From: Candidatus Omnitrophota bacterium
GTDB lineage: Bacteria; Omnitrophota; Gorgyraeia; Duberdicusellales; 4484-171
DNA: 17,774 bases
Assembly (NCBI GenBank): GCA_016939345.1
Contig: JAFGHG010000067.1
Span: forward strand, 1 to 17,774
Direction of reading: 5' to 3'
The notes under the pieces were generated by a model that saw only the letters and a list, made by a program, of their open reading frames with translations, did not search any database and had not been told where the DNA came from. Of this stretch, positions 8,383-14,335 are shown piece by piece (position 1 is the first letter of the stretch; every line of letters begins with the position of its first letter). Both the position numbers and the translations under genes were made by a program.

Positions 8383-9084
8383 TTAAAGCAGGGATTTAGT
8401 ATGTATTCCGCATTCTCCGCCGCACTTACTGGTATCGACCCAGCGGCCTGACCTTTCGTCTTCTCCGCTGCTTATCATAGTGCAGGGCTCACAGCCAAGA
8501 GACCTGTATCCCTGGCTGTATAAAGGATTTACTTTTACCTTATTTAAGGCCAGATACTGCCAGACTTCTCTTTCTTTCCAAAGCAATATGGGATTAAGCT
8601 TTATAAGCCCTCTGTCACGTTCCTCAATTTCGCGGTAATCTGTCCTTGTCCTTCCTTCGGTGCAGCGCAGTCCGGTAACCCAGCATTTGGCACCCATTTC
8701 TAAGATGGCCTGCCTGGTCGGCTGGACCTTTAAAAGAAAACAACATTTATCAGGATCGCTTCTGCACAAATCCCTTTCTATTGCAACATCATTCTTATAG
8801 ACCTTAAGCTGAGGATGATCGTTTATGATCTCCTGCATGAACTTAACAGTCTCTTTCGGCTTAAACCTGGTAGTAACGATAAAACCTTTGATCCCAGGGT
8901 TTACCTTCATGCAAAGATCCCAGACAGCCATCGAATCTTTACCCAGACTGTTAGCCATTACCAGGTTTTCTTTATAAATATCACTGGCCCTTTCTATAAG
9001 CTCCATAGAACGCCTGACCTTTTCCCTGAAATTAAGTTTATTAACTAAATCTTTTAGATTGTCTTCTTTTTTTTCTTCAAGCAT
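8383..9084 (-). CDS. cysH: Adenylylsulfate (APS)/PAPS reductase, Fe-S type
   Basis: A 233-residue PAPS-reductase-family protein with a full set of assimilatory APS-reductase features. These are the PP-loop SLGKDS (46-51), Cys114-Cys115 in KCCFLLKV, GLR (138-140), NPILLW (164-169), NPLYSQGYRSLGC, Cys198/Cys201 (CEPC), GEDERSGRW (207-215) and ECGIH with Cys225. The CC...CxxC set binds a [4Fe-4S] cluster in APS reductases, and the last Cys is the catalytic nucleophile. The family reduces APS (or PAPS) to sulfite and AMP (or PAP). Length is normal. It overlaps the acyltransferase by 31 bp, yet its ATG at 9084 has AGGAGG six bases upstream. No ATP sulfurylase, APS kinase or sulfite reductase is in the window, so its sulfite might feed cysteine synthesis or a sulfur-containing glycan. 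The family is firm; the role in this locus is inferred. Confidence 0.88.
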   Translation of the reverse strand: MLEEKKEDNLKDLVNKLNFREKVRRSMELIERASDIYKENLVMANSLGKDSMAVWDLCMKVNPGIKGFIVTTRFKPKETVKFMQEIINDHPQLKVYKNDVAIERDLCRSDPDKCCFLLKVQPTRQAILEMGAKCWVTGLRCTEGRTRTDYREIEERDRGLIKLNPILLWKEREVWQYLALNKVKVNPLYSQGYRSLGCEPCTMISSGEDERSGRWVDTSKCGGECGIHTKSLL

Positions 9085-9689
9085 GGCCTTCCTCCTTGGA
9101 TAATTTTTGCCAAGTCTGCTGCTTTACATTTACTAAGATCAGTATCAAAAAATTTTTTATTACAGGCGATCTTATCCTGGGGCCAATTCCACCATGAAAT
9201 CTTTAAAAACTCATCAATAACATCCTGGCTAAAACGGTATTTTATTACTTTTGCCGGGACCCCTGCGCTGACGCTACAGGCAGGCAAATCCTTGTTAACT
9301 ACTGCTCCGGCACCGACAACACAGCCGTCAGCAATAGCAACACCTGAAAGAATAGTGACATTGTCTCCTATCCAGACATTGTTGCCTATTGAGACAGGCC
9401 CTTTAGAAACTTCCAGATCGGAAAAACCATAATAACGCTGCATATTCACCTGCAAGTTGGGTTTACCAATGAAATGGTTGGTGGTTATAACAGTTATGTT
9501 ATAGCCAAAAGCACAATACTTACCTATAACACAATCCTGCCTGCCCCTGACTACTATCGGCCCGTTTATGCGTGAGTAGTCTCCGATGCTGAAATTAGGA
9601 ACTGTTATTTTGGCTGTCGGGGGCATAAAAACATTTTCACCTATATTTATCACTGTCCGGCGTTTTTTGTTTTTATAATCTGTTTTCAT
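9054..9689 (-). CDS. XAT/CatB-like hexapeptide-repeat acyltransferase
   Basis: A 211-residue left-handed beta-helix acyltransferase. Hexapeptide turns run from about residue 18 to 150, for example IGDYSR, IGKYCA, IGNNVWIGDN and VVGAGAVV, ending in the GVPAKVI motif that closes such helices. The probable catalytic His is His72 in TTNHF. The C-terminal ISWWNWPQDKI followed by an NKKFF segment is the signature of the xenobiotic-acetyltransferase-like branch, which also contains many polysaccharide O- and N-acetyltransferases. In this operon, acetylation of a sugar hydroxyl or amine is more likely than antibiotic inactivation. The last residues (about 199-211, lysine-rich) are encoded by sequence shared with the start of the APS-reductase gene, so this tail is probably dispensable. 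A GAGG seven bases upstream and a 2 bp gap to the previous gene support the start at 9689. Confidence 0.88.
   Translation of the reverse strand: MKTDYKNKKRRTVINIGENVFMPPTAKITVPNFSIGDYSRINGPIVVRGRQDCVIGKYCAFGYNITVITTNHFIGKPNLQVNMQRYYGFSDLEVSKGPVSIGNNVWIGDNVTILSGVAIADGCVVGAGAVVNKDLPACSVSAGVPAKVIKYRFSQDVIDEFLKISWWNWPQDKIACNKKFFDTDLSKCKAADLAKIIQGGRPCLKKKKKTI
9066..9072 (-). other. Possible -1 frameshift heptamer A_AAA_AAG
   Basis: Read in the acyltransferase frame, the codons AAG AAA AAA AAG contain A_AAA_AAG, the slippery heptamer known from dnaX. A -1 slip there would enter exactly the frame of the APS-reductase gene. An AGGAGG lies 18 bases upstream, further than in dnaX, and a weak 5 bp AT-rich hairpin (AATCT/AGATT) follows a few bases downstream. 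The heptamer and frame relation are seen directly; frameshifting is unproven and could be chance in a lysine-rich overlap. Confidence 0.25.
9091..9096 (-). promoter_or_regulatory. Shine-Dalgarno AGGAGG inside acyltransferase gene
   Basis: This consensus site lies within the 3' end of the acyltransferase coding sequence, six bases before the ATG at 9084. It decides the start of the APS-reductase gene despite the 31 bp overlap. Confidence 0.75.
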
Positions 9690-9691
9690 AA

Positions 9692-11062
9692 TTAATCCTC
9701 TTTTTGGGTGCTGCTTCCAAAAACCCTCACTTCTTTCATTAAACCGTCTATTTTATTTTTATACTCAAGTATTGTTTTAAAATCAACCTTAGTGAAATTA
9801 AGAGCCCAGTACTGCTCTAAAAAGGAAAGGTCTATTTCGTCTTTACTCCTAAGGTCTTTACCTAGACTCGTACCATCTATTACCATTTCAAATGAACGAG
9901 ATCCGGGAATGGGCTTCAAAGTAGTCGTGGACATCCTGTCAAGGCCGCCGATACCTGATATTTCCTGGCAAAGCCTGTAGGTGTTCTCAAGACTTTCTAT
10001 GGATTCATCGGGAAGCCCAAGAACAATGCTGGGAAAATATTTAATCGAACTTTCTCTTAGCAGCTTTATGGCTTTTAGTATAGAATCCCTGCTCTGGCCC
10101 TTAAATGACTTCTTAAGCAGGGAATTGTCTCCGCTTTCAACCCCTAAGAAGACCTCTTCAACATTTAATTCCTTAAACAGGGGTATCATTTGCGGCTGTA
10201 TCATGTTGACCCGGCTGTAAATAAAAAAACTTATGTTTTGACAGCTTCTCGGCCGGCTGTCCACAAACTTTTTAAACCATTCCTTATTGTTGAGGTTGTC
10301 ATCTGAAATATCCCAGATAGAATTTATGGAGTATTTGTCTTTTAAAAGTTCTATTTCGGACCAAATCTGGTCAATATCTCTAAAACGAAGGCCTTGTTCA
10401 AGTCTGGCGCAAAAAACACACCCTCCGGTCTTATCCCTCCAGGAACAGCCTTTACAGGAATATATCGAGCCGGCTAGAAAATTTTCTTTTTGAGGGTACA
10501 TATCCTGACAATTCTTGATGTATCTATTAAAATCGACAAAATCTCTAGAAGGTATGGGTAATTCCATTAAGTCGTTTACTAAAGAACCTTTGTTGCTTAC
10601 GGGCTCGCCGGATTTGGACCTGTAAACCAGATTGACAATGTCTTCTAAAGAAACTTTTCCTATATTCAGCAAGTGTTTTAGTAATTGCAAAAAGGGGATC
10701 TCAGCCTCAAATTTGATTATGTAGTCAAAACATCTTTTATTAGCCATTATCTTATCAGCTAAGACCGAAGCATGAGGCCCGCCCAGGACAGTAAGACAGC
10801 CGTAATCCTTGGCAAAATAAGCATACTCTGCTGCCTGGCCGTAATTAAAGGTTGTGGCATAAAAACCGACTAAATCATAATTGCCAAAGCGGGCAATATC
10901 CAAGACTTCTATGTCCTCGTCGCAGACATCGATAGAAACATCACCGCCCAGGTTATTTTTAATATAAGTGGCTATGGACAATATCCCCAAAGGCGCATAC
11001 ATTCCTTTTCGTGAATGCTTTGTGCCTTGATCGTTTTTTGGATTACAAAGCAATATCTTCAT
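9692..11062 (-). CDS. B12-binding-domain radical SAM protein with unusual cysteine spacing
   Basis: A 456-residue protein with an N-terminal cobalamin-binding-like Rossmann domain (about 1-145; KILLCNPKN, PLGILSIATYI, VLGGPHAS) and a radical SAM domain (about 195-400). The Cys motif is not CX3CX2C. Cys203 and Cys206 are followed by WRDKTGG and then Cys215/Cys218, so the likely triad is Cys206-X8-Cys215-X2-Cys218. A similar extended WRxKTGGCxFC form exists, as I recall, in some B12 radical SAM proteins. The downstream GVESGDNSLLKKSFKGQ (307-323) and IVLGLPDES are typical of the family. Such enzymes methylate or rearrange carbon centres, and a sugar substrate fits the neighbours. The start at 11062 overlaps the stop of the cytidylyltransferase gene as TAATG, with GAGGGG upstream, so the two are probably translationally coupled. 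Confidence 0.85.
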   Translation of the reverse strand: MKILLCNPKNDQGTKHSRKGMYAPLGILSIATYIKNNLGGDVSIDVCDEDIEVLDIARFGNYDLVGFYATTFNYGQAAEYAYFAKDYGCLTVLGGPHASVLADKIMANKRCFDYIIKFEAEIPFLQLLKHLLNIGKVSLEDIVNLVYRSKSGEPVSNKGSLVNDLMELPIPSRDFVDFNRYIKNCQDMYPQKENFLAGSIYSCKGCSWRDKTGGCVFCARLEQGLRFRDIDQIWSEIELLKDKYSINSIWDISDDNLNNKEWFKKFVDSRPRSCQNISFFIYSRVNMIQPQMIPLFKELNVEEVFLGVESGDNSLLKKSFKGQSRDSILKAIKLLRESSIKYFPSIVLGLPDESIESLENTYRLCQEISGIGGLDRMSTTTLKPIPGSRSFEMVIDGTSLGKDLRSKDEIDLSFLEQYWALNFTKVDFKTILEYKNKIDGLMKEVRVFGSSTQKED

Positions 11063-11790
11063 TAAACTAATATCCCCTCTTTAAGAATAAACTCGGCAAA
11101 TTTAAAATCTATCTCTTCATTTATGTCTACTGCCTCCATATCGCTTACCAGCACTCCCCGGGAATCTCTTCCCAGACAATGCCCCTCGCTTATATCTGAC
11201 TCGAGAAGACTTTTAGAACGCAGATACGCCCCTCCGGTCAAATAATAGGCTGTTTCGCGCTTCTGGCTTCCGCCGACGATAACATCTTTGTCCAATGGGC
11301 AAAAATTAGTGATCTTTAACTCATGATCAATCCTTTTTGTAATAAAAGGATGGGCTTGAGTTACTTTAGCTATAGCAGCAACAGCGTCACAACCGCTTTT
11401 TCTCCATAAATCTACCATCTCATCTATTGTCTGCGGTTTTAGGAAGGGGCTTGTCGCCTGAAGCGACAGAACTGCATCAAAATTTTCACCTTTTTCCTTG
11501 AAATAGTTATAAGCATGTTTATTTACCATTATCAAAGGAGCTTTGGCGCTTGAAAGCTCATCAGGCCTTGAAAAAGGAATATCAATACCAAAAGAGATCC
11601 CGATGTCTGTGATCTGCTGGTCATCGGTTGATAGTATAAGCTTATCGATAAATTTCGATTTTTTGGCTGTCTCGATAATATAAGCTATCAAAGGTTTATC
11701 AGCTAATCTTCTTATATTCTTATTAGGTATTCTGCTTGAGCCGGACCGGGCAGGAATGACCGCTAAGATTTTTGCATTTGCTCTATCCAT
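11062..11790 (-). CDS. CMP-sugar (acylneuraminate/ulosonate-type) cytidylyltransferase
   Basis: A 242-residue nucleotidyltransferase of the NeuA/KdsB/PseF group. The CTP-binding signature is intact (VIPARSGSSRIPNKNI, 11-26), followed by KPLIAYII, LSTDD (53-57) and FSRPDELS. LQATSPFLKP (110-119) is the QxTSPF motif, and near the end AVDINEEIDFKFAE (220-233) supplies the metal-binding Asp. These enzymes couple CTP to a 2-keto-3-deoxy sugar acid (sialic, legionaminic or pseudaminic acid, or KDO) to give a CMP-sugar and pyrophosphate in the cytoplasm. It directly follows a DAHP/KDO8P-synthase-like gene, the class that would make such a sugar acid, which strengthens the CMP-ulosonate reading. No NeuB or hydrolysing epimerase NeuC is present, so sialic acid itself is unlikely. 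The exact sugar is unknown. Confidence 0.9.
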   Translation of the reverse strand: MDRANAKILAVIPARSGSSRIPNKNIRRLADKPLIAYIIETAKKSKFIDKLILSTDDQQITDIGISFGIDIPFSRPDELSSAKAPLIMVNKHAYNYFKEKGENFDAVLSLQATSPFLKPQTIDEMVDLWRKSGCDAVAAIAKVTQAHPFITKRIDHELKITNFCPLDKDVIVGGSQKRETAYYLTGGAYLRSKSLLESDISEGHCLGRDSRGVLVSDMEAVDINEEIDFKFAEFILKEGILV

Positions 11791-11793
11791 GTT

Positions 11794-12711
11794 TTAACGG
11801 ATTACCTCTTTTATTTTGTTTAATTTTTTCATCAGTTTTTCAAAATCTTTAAAGCCTAAAGCCTGCAAAGGATCGACCCAGGCCTTATCAGGATCGGGAT
11901 GGACCTCTATAAGCAGCCCTGATGCACCGGCAGCTATAGCTGCCAAGGACATGGCTTCAACATACCTTCTTTTAAAAGTAGCATGGCTTGGATCGATTAT
12001 TACCGGCACACTCGGCGCATATTCATCTAAAGCCGGAATTGCCTGGATATCGAGCACTGCCCTTGACTCAATATTGTGGGTATGAGGCACGCTTACGCCT
12101 CTTTCGCAAAAAACAAAATCATGCTTGCCTCTGGCTTCAAAATGTTCGGCAACCCCCAGCAATGAACGCAGGCTTTCTCCGTAATGACGTTTTATCATTA
12201 CCGATTTTGAAGCTTTAGCCAGCACTTCAATAAGGTCCATATTAAACATATGCCGGTATCCGATCTGAAACATATCCACATATTCAGACATCATATCAAT
12301 GCTATCAGCATAAAGTATTTCTGATATAACAGGTAAGCCGTATTTTTGTCCGGCTTCTTTTAAATAGCCCAGACGTATTTCAGCTTTTTGAAAAAGCTCA
12401 TTTTTTGAAAGAATTCTTTTACGGTCTGCTTTTTGCTGACTGCTTCCTGAATCAGGCTGGGCCAGGGGGTCGCCATAAGGAAAAGTTAAAGGCTTGAATA
12501 CTCCTCCTCTTAGCATTGCAGCTCCAGCCTCTTTTACAGCTCTGGCAATATCAAATATCTGATCTTTGCTTTCAACTGTACAGGGACCGGCCATTACAGT
12601 TAATCCTTTCTTCTCAATTACAAGATCAGCAGCCTTGACGCTGCGCTTATAATCTGCTCTTGTTACCAGACAAAGATTGTTTTCTCTATCTTTTAAGGAA
12701 ATATCTTTCAT
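11794..12711 (-). CDS. Divergent DAHP/KDO8P-synthase-like PEP aldolase
   Basis: A 305-residue class I DAHP synthetase-family TIM barrel without the ACT or ferredoxin-like N-terminal domain. Known metal ligands have counterparts at Cys44 (GPCTVES), His243 (DPSHAT), Glu269 (IEVHPDP) and Asp280. PEP-site residues also appear kept: Arg68, Lys73, Arg153, Lys174 and Arg204 in CERG. Aldose-site motifs differ: KPRTSPY is KPLTFPY, losing the Arg that positions erythrose 4-phosphate; GARNMQN is GYRHMFN; KRGMSAT is KRHYGES. About 25 extra residues follow PY (80-105, rich in Gln, Ser and Lys). It probably condenses PEP with an aldehyde other than erythrose 4-phosphate. AGGAGG eight bases upstream supports the ATG at 12711. 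Between IolB-like and CMP-sugar synthetase genes, it is likely the committed step to a novel ulosonic acid. A true shikimate DAHP synthase is less likely. Confidence 0.83.
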   Translation of the reverse strand: MKDISLKDRENNLCLVTRADYKRSVKAADLVIEKKGLTVMAGPCTVESKDQIFDIARAVKEAGAAMLRGGVFKPLTFPYGDPLAQPDSGSSQQKADRKRILSKNELFQKAEIRLGYLKEAGQKYGLPVISEILYADSIDMMSEYVDMFQIGYRHMFNMDLIEVLAKASKSVMIKRHYGESLRSLLGVAEHFEARGKHDFVFCERGVSVPHTHNIESRAVLDIQAIPALDEYAPSVPVIIDPSHATFKRRYVEAMSLAAIAAGASGLLIEVHPDPDKAWVDPLQALGFKDFEKLMKKLNKIKEVIR

Positions 12712-12714
12712 AAA

Positions 12715-13515
12715 TCAAGCCTCCTGTTTTATCCAGTTATGTTCCTCATCCTCATATCCAGCCAGGGTATTACCCAAACCGCCAAGAAAAAACAGATAAT
12801 ACAGGTTATAACCCGGCGCTGCCACTATCTGATGGTTGCCAAAAGGCATATAGGTAACACTGTTCTGTCCAAGATAAATCAATTCATTGATGTTTCGCTC
12901 TTTTGAATATATACGCTCAATACCCCAGCCTTGAGGCTTATCGGTCTTAAAATAATATAGCTCTTCATGGAGTGATTCATGGGGTAAGTTATCCTTTTCG
13001 TGCCTGTGGGCCGGAGTCCCGGACCAGTTTCCGGCAGGGTTTAAAGTCTCTCCAATTATCATATTTTTAGATAGGGATTTAGGTCCGATCATGATTCTTA
13101 CTTCTCTTGACCAGTTATCGCGGCCGACCTGATTTATTTTTACATCCTCAGGGTTTATGATTGTTATAGACCTTGTATGCGCTTCGCTGCAAAAAGTCTT
13201 GCAAACTGCCACTTCAGCTTTTTTTGATGAAATCGAATATTTATTGTCAGGCGGTATATAAATACAGGTTGGTAATCCTGAAAATACATCTTCGCGCTTA
13301 CCTAAACCAGGCCAAGTGTTGCTTCCTGAAGTTAAAGTGCAACTGCCGCTTAATATTACCAGTGCAGCCTCCTTATCTGTATCAAAATCATCATAGCTGT
13401 TTTCTTCATCAAGCTTTAATATCGAAAAAGTATTGATAAACTTAAAACCTTTGTCGGCTTTGACAATCTTATTGAATCCCTGGTTTAAAACTACCTGTTC
13501 ATGAAATCTACTCAT
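12715..13515 (-). CDS. IolB-type (5-deoxy-glucuronate isomerase family) cupin
   Basis: A 266-residue protein of the KduI/IolB bicupin family, close to the usual IolB length of about 270. The metal-site region is recognisable: PAHRHEKDNLPHES with His170 and His172, HEELYYFK with Glu184/Glu185, then WGIERIYS, and later MPFGNHQIVAAPGYNLYYL with His228, matching the HPVxAxPGYDxYYL block of IolB. IolB converts 5-deoxy-D-glucuronate to 2-deoxy-5-keto-D-gluconate, an aldose-ketose isomerisation, in inositol breakdown. None of the partners IolC, IolD, IolG or IolJ is here, and the next genes are a PEP aldolase and a CMP-sugar synthetase. A role in remodelling an aldose or uronate for a glycan is therefore inferred, although true IolB activity cannot be excluded. 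The start overlaps the previous stop as ATGA and has an AGGAG ahead of it. Confidence 0.85.
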   Translation of the reverse strand: MSRFHEQVVLNQGFNKIVKADKGFKFINTFSILKLDEENSYDDFDTDKEAALVILSGSCTLTSGSNTWPGLGKREDVFSGLPTCIYIPPDNKYSISSKKAEVAVCKTFCSEAHTRSITIINPEDVKINQVGRDNWSREVRIMIGPKSLSKNMIIGETLNPAGNWSGTPAHRHEKDNLPHESLHEELYYFKTDKPQGWGIERIYSKERNINELIYLGQNSVTYMPFGNHQIVAAPGYNLYYLFFLGGLGNTLAGYEDEEHNWIKQEA

Positions 13516-14330
13516 ATCCTCTCCTTTTCTAAAATTTTTCTGATATAGCTTAATGAATCCTTGGCCGCTGACTTAAAATCAGGTTTAGGCAGTATTTCAA
13601 AAGATATATATTTTTCATAGCCGATTTTTTTTAATACATCAAGCACCTTGCAAAAATCAATGTGCCCCTGACCCGGGGCCAGACGGTTGCTGTCGGAAAA
13701 ATGCACATGTTTTATCAAGGAAGCGAATTTTAAAATAGATTCAGATATATCTTTTTCTTCGATGTTCATATGGAAAGTATCCATTAATATCCCCAGGCAG
13801 TTATATTTCAGCTTATATATTGTTTTCGCTGCTGATTCTAAAGTCGGCAAAAGGGCTGTTTCGTATCGGTTTATGGGCTCAAGCAATATGTTCACTCCTT
13901 TACTTGCAGCATAGGCACATATTTCTGAAAGGCTGTCTAAGAAAAGGCTCTCATATCTTTGCCTCTGGCTGTAATCAAAAATCCCGCCCCTGATCAAGCC
14001 GATTATCACGCTGGTTTGCAGTTCTTTTGCTAAATCAATATGCTCATGGATCCTTTTTACAGCCTTTTCTCTGATTTCATCCTCTTTGCTGGAAAGCGAA
14101 AGGTTTTCCTTAAGATAAATCTGTCCTGTACCAAGGGCTGATACTTTTAATTCTTTGAAAGATAAATAATCACTAAGCTCTCTTTTATCTATATTAGCTG
14201 CTTCTCTTATCGCCAGTTCAACTGCCTCATAGCCAAGACTTGCCAGATAATCTATATTGGATTTCCAGGGTCCCTGGGCAACTGCTTCAAATTCAGTCTG
14301 CGATATCGAAACAACAAAACTTAGCTTCAT
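13512..14330 (-). CDS. Tagatose-3-epimerase/IolI-type sugar isomerase-epimerase
   Basis: A 272-residue xylose-isomerase-like TIM barrel. The four metal ligands of the D-tagatose/psicose 3-epimerase group can be placed at Glu151 (EPINRYE), Asp184 (MDTFHMN), His210 (HVHFSDSN) and Glu245 (SFEILP). His187 and Arg216, which contact substrate in that group, are also present. The active site thus looks intact. Family activities include ketose C3 epimerisation, inosose isomerisation (IolI) and hydroxypyruvate isomerisation, all through cis-enediol intermediates on cytoplasmic sugars. It is coupled by an ATGA overlap to the IolB-like gene, so the two probably act in sequence on one sugar. It starts 5 bp after the GT-B gene. 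The Shine-Dalgarno site is weak. The family is secure, the substrate is not. Confidence 0.87.
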   Translation of the reverse strand: MKLSFVVSISQTEFEAVAQGPWKSNIDYLASLGYEAVELAIREAANIDKRELSDYLSFKELKVSALGTGQIYLKENLSLSSKEDEIREKAVKRIHEHIDLAKELQTSVIIGLIRGGIFDYSQRQRYESLFLDSLSEICAYAASKGVNILLEPINRYETALLPTLESAAKTIYKLKYNCLGILMDTFHMNIEEKDISESILKFASLIKHVHFSDSNRLAPGQGHIDFCKVLDVLKKIGYEKYISFEILPKPDFKSAAKDSLSYIRKILEKERI

Positions 14331-14335
14331 ATGCT

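Noticed and set aside
2151..8386. Plus-strand open frames of 70-144 codons, for example 2151-2450, 6877-7230, 7241-7648 and 7952-8386
   Set aside because: Each lies antisense to a well-supported minus-strand gene with recognisable motifs, lacks a recognisable domain, and has a composition expected from reading the complementary strand.
8383..9084. DndC-like phosphorothioation or other DNA-modification protein
   Set aside because: The CC...CxxC...ECGIH pattern and the GEDERSGRW block are those of APS/PAPS reductase. No dnd partners are present.
9054..9689. Antibiotic-resistance acetyltransferase (CatB/Vat)
   Set aside because: The fold matches, but the gene is embedded and translationally spaced in a glycan operon, where relatives acetylate sugars. 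Nothing indicates a resistance cassette.
11794..12711. NeuB-type sialic/legionaminic acid synthase
   Set aside because: It lacks the C-terminal SAF (antifreeze-like) domain and the NeuB length of about 340 residues. The GPCTVES, DPSHAT and EVHPDP motifs are of the DAHP/KDO8P synthase type.
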